DNA of 64,000 bases from Blastopirellula retiformator (GCF_007859755.1 NZ_SJPF01000004.1:496894-560893), one strand, 5' to 3'; numbered from the stretch's first letter, positions 18,738 through 28,514 are shown. A program made the numbers and translations. The notes: generated by a model from the letters alone, not told the origin.

Positions 18738-19679
18738 TCACGCTCGCGGGTGAAACTGCGTATGCACCTTCTTCAGTCGCGACTGATCGACGTGGGTATA
18801 GATCTGCGTCGTCGCGATGCTGGCGTGCCCCATCATCTCTTGCACGTGCCGCAAGTCGGCGCCGCCGGCGAGTAAATGCGTGGCGAAACTATGTCGCAAA
18901 GAGTGAGGACTCACTTCCGGATCGATCCCAGCGCGAGCGGCGTATTTTTTCACCAGTTCCCAAATCGCGATCCGCGACAAACGTTTGCCGCGCCGCGAAA
19001 GAAACAGATAGGCGGCGTCGCGAGGATTCTTTTTCGTCAGCTTGGGCCGCTCCGCTTCGAGATAGGACCTAACGGTGCTGGCCGCTTTTCTCGCCAGTGG
19101 CGCGATCCGCTGTTTCGAGCCTTTCCCTTCGCACTTGCAGTACCCCTCGTCCAGATGCACATCATCCAGGCGAAGATTACTGACCTCCGAAGCGCGGCAT
19201 CCAGTGGCGTACAGCAGTTCGAGCAAGGCCCGATCGCGCCGCCAGTACGGATCTTCGCTCCAAGGCGCCGTCATCAGATCGTCGATCATGTGCGGCGCGA
19301 CCACCGACGGAATCCGCCGCCAGATCTTTTGACTGCCGAGCAGTTCGACCACGTTGTCTTGCAAGATTCCTTCCAGTTGCAAATAGCGGAAGAAGATCTT
19401 CAGCGAGACGACGCCGCGGGCAATGGTGGCCGGGGCCAAATCTTGGCGATGCAGCCAGGCGACATAGTCGGCCAAATCCGAGACCTTGAGACTGCAGATC
19501 TCGCGCGATCCCAGCCATTTTTCAAATCGGACCAGATCGCGGCGGTAGGCGGCGACCGTATTGGCGGCCAAATGACACTCGCTCTGCAGATAATCGACGA
19601 ACGCCGCCGACATCCGCGCGGCGACGTTGCCGCGGGACTGCAGTTGGGGGCGAACAAGTTTCCGTCGAAGTCTGGCCAT
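18738..19679 (-). CDS. Tyrosine recombinase XerC/XerD-type
   Basis: 313 residues. N-terminal SAM-like DNA-binding domain (about 25-110) and C-terminal catalytic domain with all active residues: Arg162 (GCRASE), Lys186 or Lys189 (GKGSKQR), His259 and Arg262 (HSLRH), His285 (GHASIA) and nucleophile Tyr294 (IYTHV). Length and motif spacing match the chromosome-dimer resolution enzymes. There is no integrase-type arm domain and no phage or integron genes nearby. Whether it is XerC or XerD is not decidable from the sequence alone. Confidence 0.92.
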   Translation of the reverse strand: MARLRRKLVRPQLQSRGNVAARMSAAFVDYLQSECHLAANTVAAYRRDLVRFEKWLGSREICSLKVSDLADYVAWLHRQDLAPATIARGVVSLKIFFRYLQLEGILQDNVVELLGSQKIWRRIPSVVAPHMIDDLMTAPWSEDPYWRRDRALLELLYATGCRASEVSNLRLDDVHLDEGYCKCEGKGSKQRIAPLARKAASTVRSYLEAERPKLTKKNPRDAAYLFLSRRGKRLSRIAIWELVKKYAARAGIDPEVSPHSLRHSFATHLLAGGADLRHVQEMMGHASIATTQIYTHVDQSRLKKVHTQFHPRA

Positions 19680-19910
19680 GCCTGCCGTTTTTCACGCGGT
19701 ATGTTTGAGTTGCGTGCGTCATTATCGAGTATCGGCGTCTGGCGAAGCTAGATTGAAACGGCTTGATTTCGCCGCCAAATCAAACGTAACCCCAAGTCAC
19801 GGTTAACCTTACCGGTCATATTGATCCTAATGGCGATTTCGTCCAGAATCTGGGCGCAGCGGATCCGCCAACTCCAAACAGCCCCCCAACTTGCAGGTAA
19901 GTCGCTCATC

Positions 19911-20894
19911 ATGAAAATCCTGGTTTCCGGCGGCGCCGGTTATGTCGGCTCACACACCGCTCGCCATTTAACGCGCGAAGGACATGACGTTTGGATCTAC
20001 GACAATCTCTCGCAAGGCCATCGCGGCGCCGTTCCGGCCGACCGCCTGATCGTTGGCGATCTGCACGAAGGGGAAAAGCTGACGAGTTTGATGCGGGAGC
20101 TGAAGATCGACGCGGTGATGCACTTCGCCGCCAGCGCTCTGGTGGGCGAGTCGGTGACCGATCCGGCCAAGTACTACCGCAACAACATTGTTGCGACGCT
20201 GTCGCTGCTCGACGCAATGCGAGCCGCCGACGTCCGCCGCATCGTGTTCTCCAGCACCTGCGCCACGTATGGCGAGCCTGACCAGATGCCGATCACCGAG
20301 TCGACCACCCAGTCGCCGGTCAATCCGTACGGCTTTACCAAACTGTGCATCGAACACGCGCTGGCCGACTACGCCAACGCGTACGACTTTGGCTACGCGG
20401 CGCTGCGGTACTTTAACGCATCGGGCGCCTCGCCGGATGGAGACATCGGCGAGGACCATGATCCCGAGTCCCACTTGATTCCGATCGTGCTGCAAGTTGC
20501 GCTCGGCCAACGCGAAGCGATTTCGATCTTCGGCGACGACTATCCGACGCCCGACGGAACCTGCATCCGCGACTACATTCATGTCGACGACCTGGCGGCG
20601 GCGCACCTGACGGCGATGGAGAAACTGGCGCCCGGCGTCGCGCTGAAACTGAACCTGGGCACCGGGGAAGGGGTGAGCGTTCGCGAGGTGATCGAGGCCT
20701 GTCGCGATGTGACCGGCCATGCGATCCCCGAAACGATCGCCCCGCGCCGCCCCGGCGATCCGCCCGAACTGGTCGCCGACGCCAGTCTCGCGCTCCAGCA
20801 ATTGGGCTGGAAGGCGAAATACCTCGACATTCGCGAAACCGTTAAGACGGCCTGGAACTGGCACGTCGCCCATCCCCACGGCTACGACGACTAA
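19911..20894 (+). CDS. galE: UDP-glucose 4-epimerase
   Basis: 327 residues from the ATG at 19911; an upstream ATG adds 30 residues before the Rossmann start and is unlikely. NAD motif GGAGYVGS (7-14), catalytic SSTCATYG block (114-121) and Tyr140-x3-Lys144 (YGFTK). A C-terminal substrate domain with RDYIHVDDLA and a RPGDPPELVAD block is present. It interconverts UDP-glucose and UDP-galactose, feeding cell-surface polysaccharide. It is followed after 24 bp by the acyltransferase gene. Confidence 0.95.
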   Translation: MKILVSGGAGYVGSHTARHLTREGHDVWIYDNLSQGHRGAVPADRLIVGDLHEGEKLTSLMRELKIDAVMHFAASALVGESVTDPAKYYRNNIVATLSLLDAMRAADVRRIVFSSTCATYGEPDQMPITESTTQSPVNPYGFTKLCIEHALADYANAYDFGYAALRYFNASGASPDGDIGEDHDPESHLIPIVLQVALGQREAISIFGDDYPTPDGTCIRDYIHVDDLAAAHLTAMEKLAPGVALKLNLGTGEGVSVREVIEACRDVTGHAIPETIAPRRPGDPPELVADASLALQQLGWKAKYLDIRETVKTAWNWHVAHPHGYDD

Positions 20895-20918
20895 CCCCCT
20901 ACGTTCGCCCTCTCTGTC

Positions 20919-22133
20919 ATGCAGCAGATCGTCTTCGAAAAACCGTACACATTCATTCCGCCGCATCGCGGCGATTGGTGGCCGGCGCTGATCCAACGGT
21001 TCGATCTGTACGGCTATTACCTGCGCAAGCGGGAAGGGGTCGAAAGCTACGAACTGCGCAACCAACACCTGCTGCGCGAGTCGATCGACGCCGGGCATGG
21101 CGTGATGCTCGCGCCCAATCATTGCCGCACCTCCGATCCGCTGACGATCGGCTACCTGGCCAAGGACGTCGGTTTTCATCTCTATGCGATGGCGAGTTGG
21201 CACTTGTTTAACCAAGGCTGGTTCAACGCCCTGGCGATTCGCTTGATGGGCGGCTTTAGCATCTATCGCGAAGGGATCGATCGCCAGGCGATCAACACGG
21301 CGATCGATGCGTTGACGACCGCCGAACGCCCGCTGCTGGTTTTTCCAGAAGGATCAACGACGCGAACCAACGATCGCGTCCACGCGCTATTGGACGGCGT
21401 AACGTTCATCGCCCGGGCGGCCGCCAAAAAGCGGGCCAAGTCAGGCGGCGGCAAGGTGGTGATCCATCCGATCGGCATCAAGTATTTCTTCCGTGGCGAT
21501 CTACGCACCGCGGTCGATCCGGTGCTGACCGAGATCGAGCGCCGGTTGACCTGGAAGCCGCAAACGCATTTGCCCCTTTTCGATCGGATTTCGAAAGTCG
21601 GCATGGCGCTGCTCGCGCTGAAAGAGAGCGAGTACTTCCAGGAGATTCAAAGCGGAAGCACGCAACAGCGGCTTAATGATCTGATCAACCGGCTGCTAGG
21701 ACCGCTGGAAGAAGAATGGAACTGCCCCGCCGAGTCGCCAGCCGTCGTGCCGCGGGTCAAAGCGCTGCGGATGAAGATCATGCCGGCGATGGTGAAAGAA
21801 AAACTGCCGCAGGCCGAACGCAACCGTCGCTGGGACCAGTTGGCCGACATCTACCTGGCCCAGCAGCTTTCGTGCTATTTGCCTGACTATCTGGCCGAGT
21901 ATCCATCGGTCGACCGGCTGCTGGAAACGGTCGAGCGGTACGAAGAAGACCTGACCGACAAAGTCCGGGTCCATGGCAAGTTGCACGTGGTGATTGACGT
22001 CGACGAAGCGCTGGAAGTCTCGACCGAGCGCGATCGCGCGGCGACCGTCGACCCACTGATGGAAGCGCTACGCGATCGCTTGGCGGCGAAACTAGCGAAG
22101 CTCTCCCTGGAATCGCCGCTCTACCAGGACTGA
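20919..22133 (+). CDS. PlsC-like glycerophosphate acyltransferase family protein
   Basis: 404 residues. The acyltransferase motifs are clear: NHCRTSDP, giving His68 and Asp73 of HX4D, and FPEGSTTRTND, the phosphate-binding block. Membrane association is through hydrophobic patches only; no signal. A C-terminal extension of about 170 helical, charged residues after the catalytic domain is not in standard 1-acylglycerol-3-phosphate acyltransferases. The likely role is transfer of an acyl chain to a phospholipid precursor, but the substrate is uncertain. Confidence 0.82.
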   Translation: MQQIVFEKPYTFIPPHRGDWWPALIQRFDLYGYYLRKREGVESYELRNQHLLRESIDAGHGVMLAPNHCRTSDPLTIGYLAKDVGFHLYAMASWHLFNQGWFNALAIRLMGGFSIYREGIDRQAINTAIDALTTAERPLLVFPEGSTTRTNDRVHALLDGVTFIARAAAKKRAKSGGGKVVIHPIGIKYFFRGDLRTAVDPVLTEIERRLTWKPQTHLPLFDRISKVGMALLALKESEYFQEIQSGSTQQRLNDLINRLLGPLEEEWNCPAESPAVVPRVKALRMKIMPAMVKEKLPQAERNRRWDQLADIYLAQQLSCYLPDYLAEYPSVDRLLETVERYEEDLTDKVRVHGKLHVVIDVDEALEVSTERDRAATVDPLMEALRDRLAAKLAKLSLESPLYQD

Positions 22134-22177
22134 CGAAAAAGCTTGAGAGGGGATCGCCGCCCACTAGAATAGAGGGC

Positions 22178-23212
22178 ATGAATAACGACCCTATTTCGAT
22201 TGCCAACACGCTCGCCGATCTCCAACCGGGAGAATTGGGGGACGTTTTCGTGCAGTTGGTGGGCCGCGATGTCGGCATGGCTCGCAACGGCCAACCTTAT
22301 GTGCGGCTCGAATTTCGCGATGACCGTCGCCGCGCTCAGATGATGATCTGGAGCGACTCGCAGTGGTTCGACGCTTGCCAAAACGAGTGGCGCCCCGGTG
22401 AGCACTTCAAGATCCGCGCGGTCTATCATGAATCGTCCCGCGGCAAAGAGCTGCGGCCGAACAAGATTCGCCCGGTGTGTGACAAGGACCACGAGCAAGG
22501 CTTCGATCCAACCCGCTGCCAGCCAAGATCGAGCGAAGATCCGACCGACCTGTGGGACGCGGCGGTGACGCTTTGCAAATTCTCCATCGCCGACGAGTCG
22601 CTGCGGCAGCTGGTGGAAACCTTCTATACCGAACAGCGTGACAAGCTGCTGATCGCCCCCGCCGGACTTTACCATCATCATTGCTACCAAGGAGGACTGC
22701 TCGAGCATCTGCTCAGCGTCGCGCAGACGACGATCGACTTGATCGAGCGCTATCGTCACAGCGTACCGTCGTTGGCCGATCCGACGACCTGCGACCTGGC
22801 GATCGCCGGGGCGCTGCTGCATGACGTCGGCAAGCTGCTGGAGATCGACCTAGACCAGGGGGGAGTCGCCCGAGCCATCGAAGGCCAGATCCTGGGGCAT
22901 GTGCTGATGGGTCGCGATCTGGTGCGTGATTGTGGTCAGCAGGTGGGCGTCGCGGCGGAACTGCTGATTCGCCTGGAACTGATCGTGCTGACGCATCAGG
23001 ACTACTACGCTGATGGGGACTATCGCCGGCCGATTTCGTGCGAAGCGCTGCTGGTGCAACAGGCCGATCGGATCGATTCGGAACTGCATCGGTACTCCGC
23101 AGCGCTCGACGCCTCAACTGCAGGGCCGGTAATACCGCGAGACAACCCGTTGGGCCGGCCCATCTTGCGATTATCCGCATCCCCCGACGCAGAGGTAAAC
23201 GGCCAGCCGTGA
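22178..23212 (+). CDS. 3'-5' exoribonuclease YhaM-like (OB fold plus HD domain)
   Basis: 344 residues. N-terminal OB-fold nucleic-acid-binding region (about 1-105) and a metal-dependent HD domain from about 165, with HHHCYQGGLLEH and LLHDVGKL (His215-Asp216), then HVLMGRD and the final LTHQDYY. The order and spacing match YhaM/CBF1, which degrades RNA and single-stranded DNA from the 3' end. Cytoplasmic. The last 25 residues are low-similarity tail. Confidence 0.85.
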   Translation: MNNDPISIANTLADLQPGELGDVFVQLVGRDVGMARNGQPYVRLEFRDDRRRAQMMIWSDSQWFDACQNEWRPGEHFKIRAVYHESSRGKELRPNKIRPVCDKDHEQGFDPTRCQPRSSEDPTDLWDAAVTLCKFSIADESLRQLVETFYTEQRDKLLIAPAGLYHHHCYQGGLLEHLLSVAQTTIDLIERYRHSVPSLADPTTCDLAIAGALLHDVGKLLEIDLDQGGVARAIEGQILGHVLMGRDLVRDCGQQVGVAAELLIRLELIVLTHQDYYADGDYRRPISCEALLVQQADRIDSELHRYSAALDASTAGPVIPRDNPLGRPILRLSASPDAEVNGQP

Positions 23213-23307
23213 CTGTAACAACCGGCAAAACCGGAACAGGAATTCCACAATCGGCGAAGGGAACGATTCTTCCCACATATTTCTAACGTAGGCTTCGGCA
23301 GCAGCGG

Positions 23308-24660
23308 TTGGACGAGTCTTTGACCGCGATTGCGACTCCAACGAGGCCTAGTGTGTTGTTCGTATTTCTCTGTGGGATGATGCTGGCCAATCTGGCGATC
23401 GGATTTGGCTTGGCGTTCTACCTGCGTCAACTCGTCGTCGACGATCGAGCGATTGTTGCGCTCCAGTCGGAAATGGAGGGGACCGAGGTCGACGTCGATC
23501 GCGAGCTCTCTTGCGATTCGGCGAACGCTCCGGAGCAGATGACGGTACGCGCACGCGCGATCGCCTCGATTGACGCGATCCCACCTGAGTACGTTGACAT
23601 GCTCAAAGGAGAGTCGGTCGTCGCCAACAGCCTGGTGGAAGCTTCGGCCGAAGTCTTACGACTGGAGGTCGGTCGATATCGGGACGCGCTGATCGAAATC
23701 GACAACCAAATGCGGGACATGGACGAATACCCCGACGACGGTCTGTTGGAAGTGATCACCGTCGAACTGGAAGACCTGAACCGCGAGTGGCTGAACAAAC
23801 AAGCCGACGCGGCGGGCACGCTCGACGGCAACTCGGACTCGCTGGGCGAATACTCCGACATCGGCAGTTCGCTGAACATGGTGCTGATGGAGCAAGCCGC
23901 CCAGATCGAAACGACGATCAGCAACATCGAACAACTCGATCTCACCTCCGATACCAGCGACGCTCGTCGCCGCCTGATGCAGGAAGTCGGCCGCCTGATC
24001 GATCTGGCGCATGACCTGCGTGACAAGATGCAAGACACGATGCTGACGATCTTGCGAGCCGAACGCCGGCTCGGTGAAGTCGATCGCAAGATGCAGTTCG
24101 ACGGACTGACCAAATTACACAATCGCAACGGCCTGGAAGTCGTCTTCTTCGAGTGGTGGCGAGCCGACATTCGCCGCGAACGAATCGTCAGCGTCGCGCT
24201 GCTTGACATCGACAACTTACGAAAAATCAACGATCGCTTTGGCGCCTTGGCCGGCGACCGCCTGTTGGCCGAGTTTGGCCGACTGCTGGGAGAACTGATC
24301 CGCAAGGACCGCGGCTTCGACATCGTCTGCCGCTCGACCGGTCAGCAGTTTGTGATCTTCTTTGGCGATACTGGTCCCCGCAATGCGACCAGCAGCGTCG
24401 AGCGGATCCGTCAAACGTTGGAAGCGACCAGCTTTGATCTCGACGGCGAAGCGGTCGAGATGGAGGTCAGCATCGGCGTCACCGAAGTGGACGCCGCCGA
24501 TACGACGACCAAGGTGATGAAGCGACTTGAGAAAGCGATGCGCGTCGCCAAACGAAACGGTCGCAACTGCACGGTGATCGACGAAGGGAACGGCCCGACG
24601 CCGATCACGCCGCCCGAGTATCGGGTCAACGGCCGCACCATCACCGTCGAAGAACGCTAG
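23308..24660 (+). CDS. GGDEF-fold membrane protein with degenerate signature
   Basis: 450 residues from a TTG; the GTG just downstream is also possible, as both precede the membrane helix (about 17-40). A long, mainly helical middle (about 45-265) precedes a GGDEF-fold domain (about 262-430). DGLTKLHNRNGLE, LLDIDNLRKINDRFG (Asp300, Asn303, Asp309) and GDRLL are all recognisable. The signature, however, is TGQQF (344-348) instead of GG(D/E)EF, so the metal- and base-binding positions are lost and cyclic-di-GMP synthesis is unlikely. It may be a sensor or scaffold. Its stop overlaps the stop of convergent prmC by four bases. Confidence 0.85.
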   Translation: MDESLTAIATPTRPSVLFVFLCGMMLANLAIGFGLAFYLRQLVVDDRAIVALQSEMEGTEVDVDRELSCDSANAPEQMTVRARAIASIDAIPPEYVDMLKGESVVANSLVEASAEVLRLEVGRYRDALIEIDNQMRDMDEYPDDGLLEVITVELEDLNREWLNKQADAAGTLDGNSDSLGEYSDIGSSLNMVLMEQAAQIETTISNIEQLDLTSDTSDARRRLMQEVGRLIDLAHDLRDKMQDTMLTILRAERRLGEVDRKMQFDGLTKLHNRNGLEVVFFEWWRADIRRERIVSVALLDIDNLRKINDRFGALAGDRLLAEFGRLLGELIRKDRGFDIVCRSTGQQFVIFFGDTGPRNATSSVERIRQTLEATSFDLDGEAVEMEVSIGVTEVDAADTTTKVMKRLEKAMRVAKRNGRNCTVIDEGNGPTPITPPEYRVNGRTITVEER

Positions 24661-25544
24661 TCGGCTTTCCGCCGGGCGATCAAAACGCGCGGCAACTTGG
24701 CCAGGTCTTTCTCGACCGTTGGCGGCTCGAAGTGGGGACTTCCTGCCACGATCGCGGTCGCCGCTTCCGCCACGATGGGGCCGAACTCAATCAACAGCCA
24801 GCCGCCCGGCTTCAGTCGCGATGGCGCCTGCGCGACAAGCTCGCGAATCGCATCGAGTCCATCTTCGCCGCTAAAGAGCGCCGCGTGCGGCTCAAACTCC
24901 AGCACGTCGCGGGGGAGCGTCGGCTTTTCGACCAGGCCTATGTAAGGCGGATTGCTGACGATCACGTCGAGCGTCGGTTGCTCATCCAGGGCGTTCAATA
25001 GATCGCTTTCAACGAAGACAACACGGTCAGCGACTTCGTGCTTTTCGGCGTTCGCCTGGGCGATCTGGAGCGCCGCCGGGCTGATGTCGACCGCCGTCGC
25101 CTGCAGCGTCTTCAGTTCTTTCGCCAGCGTGATCGCAATACAGCCGCTGCCGGTTCCGACGTCACAGATTTGCGGGGCGCCCGACTTGGCGATCTCGCGC
25201 AGTCGATCGAGCGCTGCGATCACCAGGTGTTCGGTCTCGGGGCGCGGGATCAAGACATCCTGCGTCACCTTGAAGTCGCGCGAGTAAAACTCTTTGCGGC
25301 CCAGCAGATAGGCGACCGGCATGCCGGAGGCTCGTTGTTTGACCAGCCCGCGAAACTTGCCGCGAGGTTCATCGGCGACGACTTCGTCAAACCGGGTGTA
25401 GAGTTCGATCCGCTTGCAGCCAAGCGCTTGGGCCAGCAGCAGTTCGGCGTCCAAGCGAGGCGAGTCCGCATGCTTCTGTTGCTGCAGATAGTCGGCGGTC
25501 CACTTTAAGAGGCGTCCTACCGTCCATGGCTCTTCCGCCGACAT
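24657..25544 (-). CDS. prmC: Release factor glutamine methyltransferase
   Basis: 295 residues. The S-adenosylmethionine motif DVGTGSGCIAI (128-138) and the catalytic NPPY motif (198-201) are intact; the N-terminal helical domain (1-90) recognises the release factor. PrmC methylates the glutamine of the GGQ motif in RF1 and RF2. It lies 43 bp downstream of prfA on the same strand, so enzyme and substrate are probably coexpressed. Confidence 0.95.
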   Translation of the reverse strand: MSAEEPWTVGRLLKWTADYLQQQKHADSPRLDAELLLAQALGCKRIELYTRFDEVVADEPRGKFRGLVKQRASGMPVAYLLGRKEFYSRDFKVTQDVLIPRPETEHLVIAALDRLREIAKSGAPQICDVGTGSGCIAITLAKELKTLQATAVDISPAALQIAQANAEKHEVADRVVFVESDLLNALDEQPTLDVIVSNPPYIGLVEKPTLPRDVLEFEPHAALFSGEDGLDAIRELVAQAPSRLKPGGWLLIEFGPIVAEAATAIVAGSPHFEPPTVEKDLAKLPRVLIARRKAD

Positions 25545-25587
25545 AGCATCTCCCGCGACTGCGCCTCTGCGGCGTCATTGGGTTGGC

Positions 25588-26664
25588 TTACTCTTCGAGG
25601 TCGCCCATGTCGCCGCGCAATTGCTGGCGATCGTAGTCGACCAAGCCGTCGATGACCGGCTGCAAGTTGCCGGCGATGATCTGATCGAGCTTGTACAGCG
25701 TCAGGTTGATCCGGTGATCAGTGACGCGGTTTTCCGGGAAGTTGTAGGTGCGAATCCGTTGGCTGCGATCGCCCGATCCGACCAGCGACTTGCGGTGATC
25801 GCTCCGTTCCTTCTCTTCGCGGGCACGCTTCACTTCGTACAGCTTGGTTTTTAGCAAGCGGAGCGCCTTGGCCAGGTTCTTGTGTTGGCTTCGCTCTTCG
25901 CAGCACTGCACGATAACGCCATCTTTGTGAATCAGGCGGACCGCCGACGCGGTCTTATTGACGTGCTGACCGCCGGGACCGCTCGACGCGGCGTACCGCT
26001 CGACTTCGTAGTCTTCCGGGTTCAGCTCAAACTCGACGTCTTCCGGCTCCGGCATCACCGCCACGGTGGCGGCCGATGTGTGGACGCGGCCTTTGGCTTC
26101 GGTCTCGGGAACGCGCTGGACGCGGTGACCGCCGCTCTCGTACTGCAGTTCGCGGTAGACCCCTTCGCCTTCGACGCTGACCATGACTTCTTTGAAGCCG
26201 CCCAGTTCGGTCGGGTTGGCTTCCATCACTTCATACTTCCACTTCTTCGCTTCGCAGTATCGCTTGTACATTTCGTACAAGTCGCGAGCAAACAGGGCCG
26301 CTTCGTCGCCGCCGGCGCCGCCGCGAATTTCGAGCACGATCCGCGTACGGTTGGCGTCTTCGCCGCCGATCGTCATGTCGAGCAGCTCTTGCCACAGCTT
26401 TTCGCGATGCCCCTTCAGCGATTCGATGTCGGCCTCGGCCAACTCGCGCATCTCTTCGTCGTCCCCTTCGAGCAGCTCTTTCGCGTCGCCCAGTTCGTCG
26501 ATCGTCTTCTTGAAGGTCCGATACTTGGTCGCCAACTTCGCCAGCGAGCCATGTTCGCGCGCAATCGTCGCCATCTGGTTGGAATTGTTCATGACCTCCG
26601 GGTCGCTCATCTGCTTTTCGAGCAACTCGAATCGGGCCAGCTTTTCCTCCAGCATTTCACGCAT
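25588..26664 (-). CDS. prfA: Peptide chain release factor 1
   Basis: 358 residues, standard RF1 length. The GGQ peptidyl-hydrolase motif is at 231-233 ([12 protein letters not shown]). The anticodon-like PxT triplet is PET at 186-188 (family consensus PxT), which specifies UAA/UAG reading. The start has GAGG upstream on the coding strand. Situated between rpmE and prmC. The PxT form and the absence of SPF mark it as RF1 and not RF2. Confidence 0.97.
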   Translation of the reverse strand: MREMLEEKLARFELLEKQMSDPEVMNNSNQMATIAREHGSLAKLATKYRTFKKTIDELGDAKELLEGDDEEMRELAEADIESLKGHREKLWQELLDMTIGGEDANRTRIVLEIRGGAGGDEAALFARDLYEMYKRYCEAKKWKYEVMEANPTELGGFKEVMVSVEGEGVYRELQYESGGHRVQRVPETEAKGRVHTSAATVAVMPEPEDVEFELNPEDYEVERYAASSGPGGQHVNKTASAVRLIHKDGVIVQCCEERSQHKNLAKALRLLKTKLYEVKRAREEKERSDHRKSLVGSGDRSQRIRTYNFPENRVTDHRINLTLYKLDQIIAGNLQPVIDGLVDYDRQQLRGDMGDLEE

Positions 26665-26721
26665 CGGAGAACCTCACGATAATCGGTGGCGAATCAAAAA
26701 AAGTAGTCAGTCAACAAAGAA

Positions 26722-26749
26722 CGCGAGCCTTCTGGACAGAAAGCTCGCG
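26722..26749 (-). terminator. Strong hairpin between rpmE and prfA
   Basis: On the minus strand CGCGAGCTTTCT and AGAAGGCTCGCG form a 12-bp stem with one G-U pair and a GUCC tetraloop. It is followed by TTCTTTGTT, which is U-rich but not a pure U-tract. It may partly terminate rpmE transcription and set the rpmE:prfA ratio. Confidence 0.6.
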
Positions 26750-26775
26750 CAGGGCAGTGATCGTTGATGACGTCG

Positions 26776-27015
26776 CTACTTCTTTTTCTTCTTCGGCTTC
26801 TCGAGGCTCGCGTAACCGCTCTTGGCGATCTTGTTCTTGAACTTCTCGATACGACCGCCCGAGTCGACGAACTTCAGTTTGCCGGTGTAGAACGGGTGGC
26901 AAGCGCTGCACACGTCGACGACGATTTCTTTACGGGTGCTGCGGGTGGTGAACGAGTTGCCACAACCGCACTTCACGACCGCTTCTTCGTAGCGGGGGTG
27001 AATTTTCTCTTTCAT
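26776..27015 (-). CDS. rpmE: Ribosomal protein bL31, zinc-binding form
   Basis: 79 residues. MKEKIHPRY start and the four zinc ligands Cys16, Cys18, Cys36 and Cys39 (CGCG ... [10 protein letters not shown]), so this is the C+ (zinc) type and not the zinc-free paralogue. A lysine-rich tail ends KPKKKKK. AGGAAG precedes the ATG. A 5' leader hairpin lies at 27043-27065. Confidence 0.97.
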   Translation of the reverse strand: MKEKIHPRYEEAVVKCGCGNSFTTRSTRKEIVVDVCSACHPFYTGKLKFVDSGGRIEKFKNKIAKSGYASLEKPKKKKK

Positions 27016-27328
27016 GACGGCATCTTCCTGCGTACTTGGTCGCGAGACGGTACTACCCCGTCTCGTTCACATAATGTCAATAATCCATCAATCATATCGG
27101 TCGTGCCGCCCAGCAACAAGGGGAAGCGCCCGCCACACCCTCCGCCCGAGCAAGGGAAGAGCAACCATCGGAACCGGCAGCCGCGGGATAAGCAATCTAT
27201 CTTCAAGCCAGATCAACAGTTAGAATTGACCCACTGGGCATCGCTCGCTTCTGGCACTTGGGGGCGACGTGCCGATTCAGACGGCCGCAGCAGGCGGCAG
27301 CACACCACGCAAGTCAATACAAGATAAC
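27016..27328. other. Divergent promoter region of rpmE and aroC
   Basis: No gene seen. The left part is the rpmE leader with a hairpin at 27043-27065. The right part should hold the aroC promoter, but no clear -35/-10 pair can be assigned with confidence. Confidence 0.45.
27043..27065 (-). promoter_or_regulatory. Hairpin in the rpmE 5' leader
   Basis: CGAGACGG (27043-27050) pairs with CCGTCTCG (27058-27065) around a 7-nt loop. It would lie 28-50 nt before the rpmE start in the mRNA. L31 leader RNAs that sense the ribosomal protein are known in several phyla; similarity of role here is only inferred from position. Confidence 0.4.
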
Positions 27329-28468
27329 ATGTTACGCTACAGCACCGCAGGCGAATCGCACGGCAAAACTCTCTTGGCCCTGGTGGATGGTTTCCCAGCC
27401 GGCGTCGAGATCGAGACCGATGCGATCGACGCCGACCTGAAGCTCCGCCAAGGAGGCTACGGTCGCGGCGGCCGCCAGCGAATTGAGACCGACAAGGTCG
27501 AGGTACTGACCGGCATCTGGAAAGGGGTCTCGCTAGGCAGCCCGATCGCCCTGCAGGTGATCAACAAAGATTACAAGCTGGAACGGCTCGAAGATCTCCC
27601 TCGTCCGCGGCCTGGACATGGCGATTTGACCGGCGCCATCAAGCATCTGGGCCCGGTCCGCGGCATCCTGGAGCGAGCCAGTGCCCGCGAAACGGCAGTT
27701 CGCGTCGCCGCCGGCGGTTTGGCCAAGCTACTGCTCAAACAGTTCGGGATTACCGCATTTGGGTATGTCTCGGAACTGGGGGGCGTGAAGATCGACCCCC
27801 AGGACAGCGATCTAGGCAAGCTGCGCAATCTGCGTACCGACAGCATCATTTATTCGCTCAATCCTGACCAAGACGCGGAGATCAAACAGCTGATCGACGC
27901 CACTGGCAAGAGCGGCGACACGCTAGGCGGCATTGTGGAAGTTCGGGTCGACGGAGTACCATTCGGCCTCGGCACCCACACCCAGTGGGACCGAAAACTG
28001 GATGGTCGACTCGCCCAAGCGGTGATGGCGGTGCAGGCGATCAAGGGAGTCGAGATTGGACTCGGTTTCGAGGCGGCCCGCCGCCCCGGCTCGCAGGTCC
28101 ACGATCCGATTCACTTTGATCCGCAGCATCGCGATCAGCCCCACCTAGGATTTGTCAGGCCGACCAACAACGCCGGCGGTTTGGAAGCGGGGATGACCAA
28201 CGGGCAACCGATCATCATCCGGGCAGCCAAGAAGCCGATCAGCACGCTGGCCAAGCCGCTCGATTCGATCAACCTCGATACGAAAGAAAAGCAGGGCGCC
28301 TCGTACGAACGGAGCGACGTCTGCGCCGTATCGGCCGCCGCGATCATTGTCGAAAACGTGGTGGCGTTTGAAATCGCCACAGCGCTGGTCGACAAGTTTG
28401 GGGGCGATAGCCTGCAAGAGATGAAAGCTCGCTACGATCTGTTCCAACAGATGGCCCGCGAGCGCTAA
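27329..28468 (+). CDS. aroC: Chorismate synthase
   Basis: 379 residues from the ATG at 27329; the upstream ATG at 27269 adds 20 residues that do not belong to the family. The start MLRYSTAGESHGKTL carries the GESHG signature, followed by RQGGYGRGGRQRIE and the FMN-binding R-P-G-H-G-D block. It converts EPSP to chorismate, the last step of the shikimate route, with reduced FMN as cofactor. Divergent from rpmE. Confidence 0.96.
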   Translation: MLRYSTAGESHGKTLLALVDGFPAGVEIETDAIDADLKLRQGGYGRGGRQRIETDKVEVLTGIWKGVSLGSPIALQVINKDYKLERLEDLPRPRPGHGDLTGAIKHLGPVRGILERASARETAVRVAAGGLAKLLLKQFGITAFGYVSELGGVKIDPQDSDLGKLRNLRTDSIIYSLNPDQDAEIKQLIDATGKSGDTLGGIVEVRVDGVPFGLGTHTQWDRKLDGRLAQAVMAVQAIKGVEIGLGFEAARRPGSQVHDPIHFDPQHRDQPHLGFVRPTNNAGGLEAGMTNGQPIIIRAAKKPISTLAKPLDSINLDTKEKQGASYERSDVCAVSAAAIIVENVVAFEIATALVDKFGGDSLQEMKARYDLFQQMARER

Positions 28469-28514
28469 CGTAACGTTACCCTTTCCATCGCGCGATACGA
28501 ACAAGGAAGTTCTG

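Noticed and set aside
18738-19679. Phage or integron integrase
   Set aside because: Length and motif spacing fit XerC/XerD; no attachment site, cassette or phage gene is nearby.
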